DNA of 64,000 nt from assembly GCA_964600665.1 (NCBI GenBank), contig CAZRKC010000007.1, positions 1 to 64,000 of the forward strand, in the 5' to 3' direction. The notes beneath the pieces are model-generated. The model did not search any database. It worked only from the letters and a program-made list of their open reading frames with translations, and was not told the origin of the DNA. This document shows, piece after piece, positions 26,732 to 35,651 of the stretch; positions within the stretch are counted from its first letter, which is position 1; each line of letters starts with the position of its first letter. The stretch comes from CAZRKC01 sp964600665 (GTDB taxonomy: Bacteria > Bacillota > SLNR01). The position numbers were made by a program, and so were the translations under genes.

Positions 26732-27160
26732 TCAACGCTCCGGCAGCTCTATTGATGGTTTGTTCTCTCTTACATAATTGCCTAAGATACCGTTGATAAA
26801 TTTCCCTGAGTCCAATGTACTGAATTTGTGAGCTAGATCAACAGCTTCATTAATCGAAACACTTGTTGGAATATCATCAGAGTATCCGATCTCAAAGATT
26901 GATAGTCTTAGGAGAGACCGGTCAATAACGGACATTCTGTTCAATGACCAAGCGATAGAATATTTTTCAATAATCGAATCGATTTCAATGACATGATCCA
27001 TAACACCTTTTATCAGGAAAGAAGCGAATTCTGATATTAATACAGTCTCATCGTCTTCCATTTCAATCACATCTCGTTCAGCATTACTGTAATCTGTTCC
27101 TGTCACATCGATATAATACAATACTTTTAAAGCAAACTCTCGCGATTTTCTTCTGTTCAT
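26732..27160 (-). CDS. nusB: transcription antitermination factor NusB
   Basis: RNA-binding protein that with NusE (S10) holds the antitermination complex on boxA of rRNA leaders. All-helical 142-residue protein with RRKSREFALKVLYYIDVT at the start and SVINEAVDLAHKFS-like text (SINEAVDLAHKFSTLDSG) and KFINGILGNYVRE at the end. Confidence 0.94.
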   Translation of the reverse strand: MNRRKSREFALKVLYYIDVTGTDYSNAERDVIEMEDDETVLISEFASFLIKGVMDHVIEIDSIIEKYSIAWSLNRMSVIDRSLLRLSIFEIGYSDDIPTSVSINEAVDLAHKFSTLDSGKFINGILGNYVRENKPSIELPER

Positions 27161-27180
27161 TGGTTTCTCCCCAGTAACAT

Positions 27181-27411
27181 CTAATCTTCAATATCTGCGT
27201 TCGTAATTTTGTCTAACATTTCTAAGAAACTATCTGTGTTCCCATCAAATTTTCTTCCAATAAACCACCCAAGCGTAGTTAGTATAACGATTATAAGCGT
27301 TTTAAAAAACCCGAAGATAATTAAGAGTATCGCTACAATGAACCCCGCCACAAGTCCAATGATTCGTCCTTTATAACTTCTCAATATGTAAAATAAGTTT
27401 CGCTCACTCAT
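27181..27411 (-). CDS. DUF2273 small membrane protein
   Basis: Seventy-six residues with two adjacent hydrophobic helices (about 15-35 and 37-53). These proteins regularly accompany AmaP and Asp23 in the alkaline-shock cluster and are thought to be part of that membrane-associated complex; function unknown. The gene lies 17 nt after amaP. Confidence 0.85.
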   Translation of the reverse strand: MSERNLFYILRSYKGRIIGLVAGFIVAILLIIFGFFKTLIIVILTTLGWFIGRKFDGNTDSFLEMLDKITNADIED

Positions 27412-27428
27412 AATAATCCCCCAATATA

Positions 27429-27968
27429 TTACTCAATCCTTGATTTTCCATCTGATGAAATATTCTCTATGCCAATATTGATGTCACTAACCTCGATTCC
27501 TACCACATCCATGACATAATCTTTGATTGTCTGCTGAATTTCTACGCTGATAGTAGGGATACTTACTTCAGGATTAACAATCAGTTTGACCTGAACCAAA
27601 ATTCCATTATTTTCTCGTGATGTCACCAACGCTTTGACATCCCTTACACCTTTTATCTGCCTAACGGCTTTCTTGATTAAATTTTCGATAGCAACAAGTG
27701 AGACTCTGACTTTTCCGTAAGGGGTCTGTTGAACCAAAGCGTGTTTGAAAGCATGTCGATTAACTGTTAGAGTAAATAATCGTAGGCCTGCAAGTAAAAG
27801 CAAACTAAATACGATAATTAATACTAATCTCCCAAAAGGTGAGTTAATCATATTGATTGTGTAATAAAGAGGATACAGCCAACCAAAAGAGACCGCTAAC
27901 ATCAATGCCGAGAATACAACGAAAGTGAATGCGAACACCATTAACAATGCACGATCAATCGTTCGCAA
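27429..27968 (-). CDS. amaP: alkaline shock response membrane anchor protein AmaP
   Basis: A 179-residue protein with two N-terminal membrane helices (about 8-30 and 47-66) and a cytosolic alkaline-shock domain with VRVSLVAIENLIKKAVRQIK. In Staphylococcus AmaP tethers Asp23 to the membrane. It is followed by the DUF2273 gene and preceded by asp23, the standard cluster. Confidence 0.9.
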   Translation of the reverse strand: MRTIDRALLMVFAFTFVVFSALMLAVSFGWLYPLYYTINMINSPFGRLVLIIVFSLLLLAGLRLFTLTVNRHAFKHALVQQTPYGKVRVSLVAIENLIKKAVRQIKGVRDVKALVTSRENNGILVQVKLIVNPEVSIPTISVEIQQTIKDYVMDVVGIEVSDINIGIENISSDGKSRIE

Positions 27969-27993
27969 AAATATCCCCCCAGAAACTTAAAAT

Positions 27994-28398
27994 TTACTTT
28001 GAAGCAATTTCATTTTCTTTCAATTCATCAAGAAAGCTGACACCCTGAATATGCACGTTGATTTCCGTAACAGATAAACCAGTCATGCTTTCTACGCTCA
28101 GTTTAACCTTTTCTTGTACCTCCTGAGCAATATCAGGAATTCTTACCCCGTATCCGACAAGGATAAATATGTCTAAACTTACTTCTTTTTCCGAGACATG
28201 AACTTTGACGCCCTTTGTTAAGTTCTTTTTCCCAAGTAATTCAGTCAACCCACCTGCGAAACCGCCACTCATACCAACAACACCGTCAACTTCAGTTGCT
28301 GCAATACCTGCAATCACACTGACGACTTCATCAGCAATTTTTACATTCCCGTTTTCGGATGCGTAACTATCACTCGCGTCATCATATTCTTCACTCAT
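27994..28398 (-). CDS. Asp23/Gls24 family envelope stress protein
   Basis: A 134-residue cytosolic protein with the Asp23 core: VKIADEVVSVIAGIAATEV near the N-terminus and VTEINVHIQGVSF near the C-terminus. Family members form a membrane-linked layer anchored by AmaP and help cell-envelope homeostasis. In spore formers this gene often follows the spoIIIA and accBC genes; here a Fur-family gene precedes it. Confidence 0.92.
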   Translation of the reverse strand: MSEEYDDASDSYASENGNVKIADEVVSVIAGIAATEVDGVVGMSGGFAGGLTELLGKKNLTKGVKVHVSEKEVSLDIFILVGYGVRIPDIAQEVQEKVKLSVESMTGLSVTEINVHIQGVSFLDELKENEIASK

Positions 28399-28443
28399 AT
28401 TGCCATCCTCCCAATAGATACCTACACTGAGCCTAATTAATTT

Positions 28444-28887
28444 CTACTGATCCATGCGACATCTATGACAATAACCATATATTTGCAGCACATGATCTGT
28501 CGTTTCAAAGTTATATTCCTTCTCAATCATAGCCTCAAGCTGTATCAACAAGTCTCCTTTTACTTCGATGATATCATTGCAGTTTAGACATATCAGGTGG
28601 TGATGTTGGTGTTTTTCTTCTTTGCTTACTTCGAACCGACTCTTCCCATCCCCAAAATTTAGTTTTTGGACCATCCCGAGTGTGCATAACAAATCAAGTG
28701 TTCGATATACTGTAGCCATCCCTAAATCTGGATGTTTTAGCTTCACATAGTAATAAATTTCGTCAACACTCAAGTGAGATTCTTTATGTTCAACAAGTAC
28801 CTCCAACACTGCTTGACGTTGTGGAGTAAATTTATAATCTCGCTTTTTAAACTCGTTACGCATCTTCTCTATTTGGGTTTGAAGCAT
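28444..28887 (-). CDS. Fur-family metalloregulator
   Basis: A 147-residue Fur/PerR/Zur-type repressor. The winged helix contains KFTPQRQAVLEVLVEHK and GMATVYRTLDLLCTLGMVQK; the metal site is in HQHHHLICLNCND, and the pairs CLNC and CHRC form the structural zinc site. Fur, Zur and PerR cannot be separated by eye. It stands between the CD1247-type gene and asp23, where many Clostridia have the spoIIIA operon. Confidence 0.88.
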   Translation of the reverse strand: MLQTQIEKMRNEFKKRDYKFTPQRQAVLEVLVEHKESHLSVDEIYYYVKLKHPDLGMATVYRTLDLLCTLGMVQKLNFGDGKSRFEVSKEEKHQHHHLICLNCNDIIEVKGDLLIQLEAMIEKEYNFETTDHVLQIYGYCHRCRMDQ

Positions 28888-28922
28888 TTCCTCACCACCA
28901 GTTTATTACTCAAAAGTCGTTG

Positions 28923-28956
28923 TAAGCGAAGCATAGGCTGCCCTATGCTTCGCTTA
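28923..28956 (-). other. perfect 14-bp intercistronic hairpin
   Basis: 28923-28936 and 28943-28956 are exact inverted repeats with a 6-nt loop, directly after the CD1247-type stop codon and before the Fur-family gene. The minus strand shows only four T, 12 bases further on, so it is at best a weak terminator. Confidence 0.75.
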
Positions 28957-28959
28957 TAC

Positions 28960-29418
28960 TCAGTCCTCTATTGAGAACTTCTCATCCGGTACAGTGGGGT
29001 TAAACTCATCCTGACCTACTTCTTCATCGTCTTCATCAAAGCTTGTGTAAACAACCATCCCGCAATGAGGGCACATGATATCGAAGGGAACATCTTCCGA
29101 TGTAAAACCTTCTTTGATGACTACAACATGTCCGCACTCAGGGCATTCAACTTCGAGAATGTCATCATCATCATCATCGTCATCATCGTCATCATCATCA
29201 TAAAACTCATCCTCAAGATCCACTAAATCTTCATCAACTGCATTCAGATAGTCTTCTAAATCAGCTTGATTGTTCTGAAGTTGTTCAATCTCATCAGCCA
29301 TTACATCGAGGGCTTCAATCATACTCATAAACATTTGCCCTTGCGGGGTATCTTTGGCAATCCCCAAGCCTTCAGCTAATCCCTTCAAATATGCAACCTT
29401 GACTTTCATGTCAGCCAT
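28960..29418 (-). CDS. CD1247-type zinc-ribbon protein with poly-Asp tract
   Basis: A 152-residue protein of the type named after C. difficile CD1247: an N-terminal helical domain (ADMKVKVAYLKGLAEGLGI), an acidic centre and a zinc ribbon with CPECG and CPHCG. The centre holds 13 consecutive Asp, coded by alternating GAT/GAC triplets (about 29160-29200). The family is conserved in Clostridia next to efp; function unknown. ATG 29418 follows AGGAGG by 8 nt. Confidence 0.82.
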   Translation of the reverse strand: MADMKVKVAYLKGLAEGLGIAKDTPQGQMFMSMIEALDVMADEIEQLQNNQADLEDYLNAVDEDLVDLEDEFYDDDDDDDDDDDDDILEVECPECGHVVVIKEGFTSEDVPFDIMCPHCGMVVYTSFDEDDEEVGQDEFNPTVPDEKFSIED

Positions 29419-29441
29419 TATCAATCCCTCCTAAAAAGTAT

Positions 29442-29999
29442 TTAAACACGCATTACATATTGCCCGCTTCGAGTGTCAATTCTGAGGACATCTCCTTCGT
29501 TAACAAAAAACGGTACTTGCACAACGTATCCAGTTTCTAAAGTTGCTGGTTTGGTTCCCCCCGCTGCAGTATCCCCTTTAACACCAGGTGCCGTGTCAGT
29601 GACCATTAAATCAACCGTATTAGGTAAATCAACACCAATTGGAGTTAATTGATAAATCATCACTCCAATGATAGTATTCTCTTTTAAATACCAGATTCCC
29701 TCGCCAATATCCTCTTTAGTCAAATGAATCTGCTCATAATTCGAAATATCCATGAAAACATATTCATCCCCGGAAAAGTATAAAAATTGCATCTCTCTTC
29801 GTTCAATATGCGCTCGTGCAAGCTTTTCACCAGCACGGAACGTTCTTTCAACTGTTCCACCAGTTTTGATATTTTTAAGTTTAGTTCTGACAAATGCCGC
29901 GCCCTTCCCAGGTTTTACATGCTGAAAATCAATGATTGTGTAAATATCTCCGTCAAGTTCAATTGTTGCGCCTGTGCGAAACTCATTTGTTGTTATCAT
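29442..29999 (-). CDS. efp: elongation factor P
   Basis: Relieves ribosome stalling at polyproline. The 185-residue three-domain protein has the tip loop KPGKGAAF with Lys32, the position modified in EF-Ps, and a C-terminal domain ending in RIDTRSGQYVMRV. No modification gene is next to it. It follows the Xaa-Pro peptidase gene, a conserved order. Confidence 0.95.
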   Translation of the reverse strand: MITTNEFRTGATIELDGDIYTIIDFQHVKPGKGAAFVRTKLKNIKTGGTVERTFRAGEKLARAHIERREMQFLYFSGDEYVFMDISNYEQIHLTKEDIGEGIWYLKENTIIGVMIYQLTPIGVDLPNTVDLMVTDTAPGVKGDTAAGGTKPATLETGYVVQVPFFVNEGDVLRIDTRSGQYVMRV

Positions 30000-30018
30000 A
30001 AATGATTCCTCCTGAAAT

Positions 30019-31092
30019 TTATAATTGCATTTCCCCCCACTCTTTTGCGCTTTTAGTAAGGTTGATTACATGATCATCCATAATTATTACTAAATCCTCA
30101 ATTCTTACGCCACCCCAGTCCGGGATATATATACCCGGCTCAACTGTCACCGCATGTCCCGGTGCCAATATATCTGTACTCGTTTGAGACAGCCGCGGAT
30201 TTTCATGAATATACAATCCAACACCATGGCCTAAGCCATGCCCAAAATACTTATCCAAGTCAAATTTCCCCATATACTTCCTCACTTTTAAATCAATATC
30301 GCATCCAGGCATTCCTGCACTTATACTGTCCAGCGCAATTTTCTGGGATTCAAGTACAATATTATAAACTCTTTTCTGCTCTTCACTGGATTTACCCAGG
30401 ATGACAGTTCTTGTAAGATCAGAACAATATCCATCTATTACAGCACCAAAATCCATCGTAATAAAATCACCGTTAGCAATCTTACGTGAACTTGGTTGTG
30501 CATGCGGTAAGGATCCTCTTTCGGCTGATGCAACAATAGTTGGGAAACTGTTTCTCATCGATCCAATCTTGCGCATATGGTAGTCAATCTCAATTGCAAC
30601 TTCAATTTCCGTGACCCCAGCTTTGATGTACTGAACGATGTGCTCGAAAGTTTTGTCTGCAATATCCGCAGCTTTCAATAATGACTGAATCTCATCTTCA
30701 TTTTTTATCATCCGTAAGTTCTCAATAATCGAATTGGTCGCAATCAGTGATGTCCCTGTTAATCTTTGCTTCGCTGACTCAAATGTCTGGTATGTCATGA
30801 AATCGTTTTCAAAGCCCAATCTAGTGATTCCCATATCAAAAACTGTTTCTTTAATCGAGTCCATGACTGATGGACCATGCTGAACAATTTTGAAGTTTTC
30901 CGCTTCGATTGCTGCCTGTTCAATATATCGAAAGTCTGTTAAAAGAACATTTTCCTTTGCTGAGACAATGACAATACCCGAAGAACCTGTGAATCCACTC
31001 ATATACATCCGATTTTCGGGTTTCATAATTACCATACCGTCAATATTCTTTTCATTCATTGACATGTGAAGGTTGTTAATCCGGTGTTTCAA
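30019..31092 (-). CDS. Xaa-Pro peptidase, M24 family
   Basis: A 357-residue cytosolic dipeptidase/aminopeptidase that removes residues before proline. Creatinase-like N-domain plus pita-bread domain with ligands in ITMDFGAVIDGYCSDLTRT (two Asp), YFGHGLGHGVGLYIHE (His), VEPGIYIP and GVRIEDLV (Glu residues). The order aroQ, peptidase, efp matches other Firmicutes. Confidence 0.92.
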   Translation of the reverse strand: MKHRINNLHMSMNEKNIDGMVIMKPENRMYMSGFTGSSGIVIVSAKENVLLTDFRYIEQAAIEAENFKIVQHGPSVMDSIKETVFDMGITRLGFENDFMTYQTFESAKQRLTGTSLIATNSIIENLRMIKNEDEIQSLLKAADIADKTFEHIVQYIKAGVTEIEVAIEIDYHMRKIGSMRNSFPTIVASAERGSLPHAQPSSRKIANGDFITMDFGAVIDGYCSDLTRTVILGKSSEEQKRVYNIVLESQKIALDSISAGMPGCDIDLKVRKYMGKFDLDKYFGHGLGHGVGLYIHENPRLSQTSTDILAPGHAVTVEPGIYIPDWGGVRIEDLVIIMDDHVINLTKSAKEWGEMQL

Positions 31093-31101
31093 AAACTCAC
31101 C

Positions 31102-31542
31102 TCATTTACTTGTAAGAAGTATCTTCAATGATTCAACTGCAGCCAAGTAGGATACATAACCCATGCCACAAATGAATCCTGTTGCTGAACGTGCAGTCAA
31201 CGAGGATGATCGAAAAAGCTCCCTGGAGAAAAGGTTAGACATATGAACTTCAATTACCGGAATCGTAACACTTATCAGTGCATCCAGCAAAGAAACACTG
31301 TAATGAGTGAGGCCGCCTGGATTGATAATGAGCCCGTGGTATAATGTGACGGATTCTTGGACCCAATCGATGATTTGTCCTTCATGATTTGATTGCTTAA
31401 TATCAATTTCCAGTCCATTAGCAGCCGCATATTCTATTATATGAGAGTTGATTACACTAATCGAATCATACCCATATATTTCAGGTTCACGACTACCGAT
31501 AAGGTTTAAATTGGGTCCATGAATCACTAGAAGTTTATGCAA
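31102..31542 (-). CDS. aroQ: 3-dehydroquinate dehydratase, type II
   Basis: Third step of the shikimate pathway. The 146-residue type-II enzyme has VIHGPNLNLIGSREPEIYG with the catalytic Tyr, QSNHEG, INPGGLTHYSVSLLDAL and VEVHMSN-like IEVHMSNLFSRE. TTG 31542 is the likely start: GGGGGG lies 8 nt upstream and this gives the usual family length. aroB, aroK and aroE lie elsewhere (45-48 kb). Confidence 0.94.
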   Translation of the reverse strand: MHKLLVIHGPNLNLIGSREPEIYGYDSISVINSHIIEYAAANGLEIDIKQSNHEGQIIDWVQESVTLYHGLIINPGGLTHYSVSLLDALISVTIPVIEVHMSNLFSRELFRSSSLTARSATGFICGMGYVSYLAAVESLKILLTSK

Positions 31543-31699
31543 TTTCGAGACCCCCCTGAAGATACACATAACAATACTATCATAAATAGAAGCCCTTGGA
31601 TAGCCTAATTGCCAATCGTCCTATTGATTGGAACTCCATTGTACTGCATGAAGTGTATCTGAATGTCAATTCCCAACTACTGTTTATTAGTTTTTATTT

Positions 31700-32683
31700 T
31701 TAGGCAAATGTCCGCATTGCTTCGCGAACCTCTTGCATAGTCTGCGCTGCGACTAATCTCGCTTTTTTCGCTCCTTCCGCGAGGACATCGTCTACATACG
31801 AACTATCTTTTTCCAACTCAGCTCTTCTTGCATGAATTGGCATAAGTGTTTCGGTTAATCTATTTACTAAATTATTTTTGCATGCAACACATCCAATACT
31901 TCCTTTTCGGCAATCCGATGTAATTGACTCAATCATATCACTAGAAAAAATTGTGTGAAATTTATGCACGATGCAGACCTCAGGGTGTCCAGGGTCGGAT
32001 TTGCTGATCCGTTGCGGGTCTGTAATCATCATCTGCACTTTCTCTTTGATCTCTTTTGGCGAGGCGGACAAGCTGATGTCATTCCCATAACTCTTACTCA
32101 TTTTTCTTCCATCGACTCCAGGCAACATCGGAACCCGATTTAAAAGGATTTGCGGTTCTGGAAAGACCTCTTTGTAAAGATTATTGAATCGTCTTGCAAT
32201 TTCCCTGGAAATTTCAAGATGAGCTGCTTGATCCTCGCCAACTGGGACTCGATTTGCTTTGTATATGATGATATCCACTGTCATCAAAACAGGATAACCC
32301 AAGAAGCCATGTGTGGCAATATTTTTTGATTCAAGCTGAATTAATTGATCTTTGTATGTAGGGCATCTTTCAAGCCAACTATTTGGAGTAATCATCGAGA
32401 GAAGTAAATAAAGCTCAGCATGTTCCTTTATCATCGATTGAACGAAAATTTTGTTCTTATTTGGATCAAGTCCTGCACTTAACCAATCTATGACCATCTG
32501 CCGGGTGTCTTCTTTTATAGATGAAGTGTTTTCATACCCTGTTGTCAGTGCATGCCAATCAGCGACAAAGAAAAAACAATCGTACGCATCTTGAAGTTTG
32601 ACCCAGTTATCGAGCGCCCCTAAATAATTGCCTAGATGAAGTCTGCCAGTAGGCCTCATCCCACTTAAAATTCTTTCCTTCAC
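31700..32683 (-). CDS. trpS: tryptophanyl-tRNA synthetase
   Basis: Charges tRNA-Trp. The 327-residue class-Ic synthetase begins VKERILSGMRPTGRLHLGN (the HIGH-like motif) and has GRKMSKSYGND for KMSKS. CxxC-like cysteines occur late (CRKGSIGCVACK). GTG 32683 is the preferred start: AAGGAG is 9 nt upstream but directly abuts the ATG at 32692. Expression should be controlled by the T-box leader that immediately precedes it. Confidence 0.94.
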   Translation of the reverse strand: MKERILSGMRPTGRLHLGNYLGALDNWVKLQDAYDCFFFVADWHALTTGYENTSSIKEDTRQMVIDWLSAGLDPNKNKIFVQSMIKEHAELYLLLSMITPNSWLERCPTYKDQLIQLESKNIATHGFLGYPVLMTVDIIIYKANRVPVGEDQAAHLEISREIARRFNNLYKEVFPEPQILLNRVPMLPGVDGRKMSKSYGNDISLSASPKEIKEKVQMMITDPQRISKSDPGHPEVCIVHKFHTIFSSDMIESITSDCRKGSIGCVACKNNLVNRLTETLMPIHARRAELEKDSSYVDDVLAEGAKKARLVAAQTMQEVREAMRTFA

Positions 32684-32708
32684 TTTTCCCATCTCCTTAA
32701 AATAGAAT

Positions 32709-32742
32709 AATGCCATTCGCTCCTCATGGGGCGAATGGCATT
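32709..32742 (-). terminator. T-box-controlled terminator of trpS
   Basis: AATGCCATTCGC (32731-32742 on minus) pairs with GCGAATGGCATT (32709-32720) in a 12-bp perfect stem followed by a T-rich run. Its 5' arm overlaps the T-box, so binding of uncharged tRNA-Trp would replace it by an antiterminator. Confidence 0.85.
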
Positions 32743-32952
32743 CGCGGTACCACCCAAGTTGTCCGTATGGACCTCTCATACTCGAGGATAATCTCGAGAT
32801 ACCTTTTAACGCAGGTAACGGCATTGCTTACTCAAATCTTTCAGCATGCAACTCACAGATCCATTCCCATACCTTATTCGCCTCAGGCTCCCACTATCCC
32901 CGATTCGCTGTTCGTCTTTGGGTTGGTACTTGTTCTGGTCATCGTCATTAAT
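32709..32952 (-). promoter_or_regulatory. T-box riboswitch upstream of trpS
   Basis: The minus strand has the T-box TGGGTGGTACCGCG (32743-32756) just before the terminator. Upstream are stem-I hallmarks: AGTA, an AG-bulge-like AGCGAATCGGG, the GGTG-like GATAGTGGGAG loop, then GAATGGATCTGTGAG. Here GAA-TGG-A presents the Trp codon TGG (32861-32863) in the specifier position, matching the downstream gene. Confidence 0.9.
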
Positions 32953-32956
32953 CATA

Positions 32957-32985
32957 AATATACTATTGATTTTAGGAATTGTCAA
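32957..32985 (-). promoter_or_regulatory. sigma-A promoter of the trpS leader
   Basis: TTGACA (32980-32985), exactly 17 nt, TATATT (32957-32962) on the minus strand; the -35 lies inside the last codons of folD. Transcription would start near 32950, at the base of the T-box. Confidence 0.8.
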
Positions 32986-33829
32986 AACTTTCTTCTGCAG
33001 CTAATAAAGTGTTCCGAAGGAGCATGGCGATTGTCATTGGCCCGACACCACCCGGAACTGGGGTAATAAATGACACGGAATCAACAACACCGTCATAATC
33101 TACATCTCCGATGATCTTTTTCCCTATTCGGTTAATTCCTACATCCACGATCACAGCACCTTCGCTGATCATGTCCCTTTTAATGAATTTTGGTATACCA
33201 ACAGCAGCCACAATAATCTCTGCTTTTTTTGTATACTGATTCAAATTCCTTGTACGTGAATGGCAAAATGTGACAGTAGCATTTCTATTTAGCAGAAGCA
33301 TGCCTAAAGGCTTCCCCACAATATTGCTTCTTCCGATAACAACAGCGGATTTACCCTCGATGTTGATCTGATAATGGTCCAATAGTTCAATGATCCCTTT
33401 TGGCGTGCAGGGTATGAAACCTTTTTCATTTAACAATAACTTGCCGACGTTCAGAGGATGGAGACCATCAACATCTTTTCTCGAATCTATCATTTCAATC
33501 AATTTCGACGAATCAAATGTATTTGGTAATGGTAACTGAAGAAGTATGCCATGGATATCGCTACGAATATTTAGACTCATAATCGTATTTTGTATATCAG
33601 TAGTTGTAACATTTTTATCGAAAGTGACTTTCTCTGAGTACATACCAACTTCTCGGCATTTTTTTATTTTACTGTTCACATAGATTTCCGAAGCGGGATT
33701 ATCCCCAACCAGGATTACTGCCAAACCTGGAACGATGCCATGGGATACTCGGAAATTTGAAACCCCTTCAGCAATTTCCTTAATAATACTCTCTGAAATC
33801 AACTTTCCATCCAAAATACGTGCGGGCAT
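32972..33829 (-). CDS. folD: bifunctional methylene-THF dehydrogenase/cyclohydrolase
   Basis: Interconverts 5,10-methylene-, methenyl- and 10-formyl-THF. The 285-residue protein has VILVGDNPASEIYVNSKIKKC with the catalytic Lys, GILLQLPLP, and the NADP site VVIGRSNIVGKPLG; TPVPGGVGPMTIAML is near the C-terminus. It lies 27 nt after fhs, giving a two-gene C1-folate unit. Confidence 0.95.
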   Translation of the reverse strand: MPARILDGKLISESIIKEIAEGVSNFRVSHGIVPGLAVILVGDNPASEIYVNSKIKKCREVGMYSEKVTFDKNVTTTDIQNTIMSLNIRSDIHGILLQLPLPNTFDSSKLIEMIDSRKDVDGLHPLNVGKLLLNEKGFIPCTPKGIIELLDHYQINIEGKSAVVIGRSNIVGKPLGMLLLNRNATVTFCHSRTRNLNQYTKKAEIIVAAVGIPKFIKRDMISEGAVIVDVGINRIGKKIIGDVDYDGVVDSVSFITPVPGGVGPMTIAMLLRNTLLAAEESFDNS

Positions 33830-33856
33830 AGATAACCACTCCCAGCAAAATAAATA

Positions 33857-35533
33857 TTAAAAGAGACCTTTAATTATCCCATTCTCATCAATATCCATTT
33901 TTGTTGCAGCGGGGACTTTTGGTAAACCAGGCATAGTCATAATCTCTCCTGTCAAGGCTACCAAGAAGCCTGCACCAGCTGAAGGTATGATGTTTCTTAC
34001 AGAAATCGTGAAACCTGTAGGTCGCCCCAGCAATGTCTGATCATCTGAAAGTGAATATTGTGTTTTTGCCATACAAATGGGTAGTTTATTAAGACCGATT
34101 TTTGAATACTTACGCATGCTTTTTTCTGCTTCTCGTGAAAACTCAACTTTGTCAGCACCGTAAATTTTGGTAGCTATCATTGTGATCTTATCTTTGATAG
34201 ATATATCAAGAGGATACAAATATTCAAATGTTTCATGACCATGGTTATTAATTTGTTTCAGTACAAGCGTTGCCAAATCGATTCCGCCTTCTCCGCCCTT
34301 TTCCCATACTTCAGACAATGCGACTGGTACACGAAGTTTTTCACACAGTTCCTTTATTAGATCTAATTCATCAACAGTGTCAGTTGGGAACCTATTAATG
34401 GCTACAATACATGGTATTCGGAATTGATTGATATTCTCAATATGCTTCTCGAGGTTTTCCATGCCTTTGGTTAATGCAGCCAAGTCTTCCTTACCTAAAT
34501 CCTCTTTCATGACTCCTCCATGCAGTTTCAGTGCTCTGACTGTAGCAACAATAACAGTTGCAGAAGGTTTAATCTCTCCAGCCCGGCATTTGATATCAAA
34601 AAACTTTTCAGCACCCAAATCGGCCCCGAATCCTGCTTCTGTAACAACATAATCTGCTAACTTCATTGCCATTTTCGTCGCCATTATACTATTACATCCA
34701 TGTGCAATGTTTGCAAACGGACCTCCATGAATAAACGCTGGGGTGTTTTCAAGGGTTTGAACAAAATTAGGTTTGATTGCATCTTTAAGTAGTAAAGCCA
34801 TCGCCCCCTGTGCATTTAGATCTCCAGCGGTTACCGGTTCCCCATTGTATTTATATCCAATAATAATCTGAGATAAGCGATTCTTTAGGTCACTCAAGCT
34901 AATTGAAAGACATAGAATTGCCATTACTTCTGAAGCAACTGATATCATAAATGCGTCTTCTCGTGGTACTCCCTGCGTTTTTCCTCCGAGTCCTATTACA
35001 ATGTTACGTAATGCCCGTTCATTCATATCCATAACCCGTTTGTAAATAATACTTTGTGGATCTATTCCGAGCTCATTCCCTTGATATATATGATTGTCAA
35101 GAATGGCAGCCAATAAATTATGGGCAGTGGTCACTGCGTGTATGTCACCGGTAAAATGCAGATTGATGTCTTCCATTGGTACAACCTGCGCATATCCTCC
35201 ACCAGCTGCGCCACCTTTTACTCCCATACAAGGCCCTAACGAAGGTTCCCTAAGTGTGATAATAGCCTTTTTACCGAGTTTCGCAAGCGCTTGCCCTAAA
35301 CCGACTGTTGTAGTGGTTTTCCCTTCTCCTGCAGCTGTCGGATTGATTGCAGTAACAAGGATTACTTTTCCATCTTCATTATTTTTAAGATGCTCCCAAG
35401 CGGACAGATTAATTTTGGCTTTAAAGTTCCCATATAACTCAACATCTGATTCCTTCAACCCAAGATCTGTTGCTAGTTCAATTATTGGCCTCATGGTTGC
35501 TTCCTGAGCAATTTCTATGTCTGTTCTCATCAT
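33857..35533 (-). CDS. fhs: formate-tetrahydrofolate ligase
   Basis: ATP-dependent formylation of THF, used in acetogenesis, purinolysis or C1 supply. The full-length 558-residue enzyme has the P-loop TAINPTAAGEGKTTTTVGLG and TLREPSLGPCMGVKGGAAGG. The start could be either of the two ATGs at 35533/35530. No other Wood-Ljungdahl genes are in the window, so an acetogenic role cannot be claimed. Confidence 0.96.
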   Translation of the reverse strand: MMRTDIEIAQEATMRPIIELATDLGLKESDVELYGNFKAKINLSAWEHLKNNEDGKVILVTAINPTAAGEGKTTTTVGLGQALAKLGKKAIITLREPSLGPCMGVKGGAAGGGYAQVVPMEDINLHFTGDIHAVTTAHNLLAAILDNHIYQGNELGIDPQSIIYKRVMDMNERALRNIVIGLGGKTQGVPREDAFMISVASEVMAILCLSISLSDLKNRLSQIIIGYKYNGEPVTAGDLNAQGAMALLLKDAIKPNFVQTLENTPAFIHGGPFANIAHGCNSIMATKMAMKLADYVVTEAGFGADLGAEKFFDIKCRAGEIKPSATVIVATVRALKLHGGVMKEDLGKEDLAALTKGMENLEKHIENINQFRIPCIVAINRFPTDTVDELDLIKELCEKLRVPVALSEVWEKGGEGGIDLATLVLKQINNHGHETFEYLYPLDISIKDKITMIATKIYGADKVEFSREAEKSMRKYSKIGLNKLPICMAKTQYSLSDDQTLLGRPTGFTISVRNIIPSAGAGFLVALTGEIMTMPGLPKVPAATKMDIDENGIIKGLF

Positions 35534-35608
35534 CTGTTCACTCCATTCTAAGGCTGACTTTTCAGTTATTTAATTTTCGATTAAATCAACCCTTATCCTG
35601 CCACTTAC

Positions 35609-35638
35609 AAAAAAAAAAGGCCTACATTATTATAGGCC
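35609..35638 (-). terminator. terminator of the tad operon
   Basis: Minus strand: GGCCTA (35633-35638), 8-nt loop, TAGGCC (35619-35624), then ten T (35609-35618), 14 nt after the last tad gene. Confidence 0.88.
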
Positions 35639-35651
35639 GTAAGATTAGCAG

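Noticed and set aside
29155..29210. Short direct repeats resembling a repeat array
   Set aside because: They are GAT/GAC codons for poly-Asp inside a real gene; no spacers, not CRISPR.
31609..31628. Inverted repeat CCAATC/GATTGG between trpS and aroQ as terminator
   Set aside because: Six-bp stem, no T-run; too weak to call.
35534..35608. Possible THF riboswitch before fhs
   Set aside because: The leader is short and none of the conserved THF-aptamer sequence is visible.
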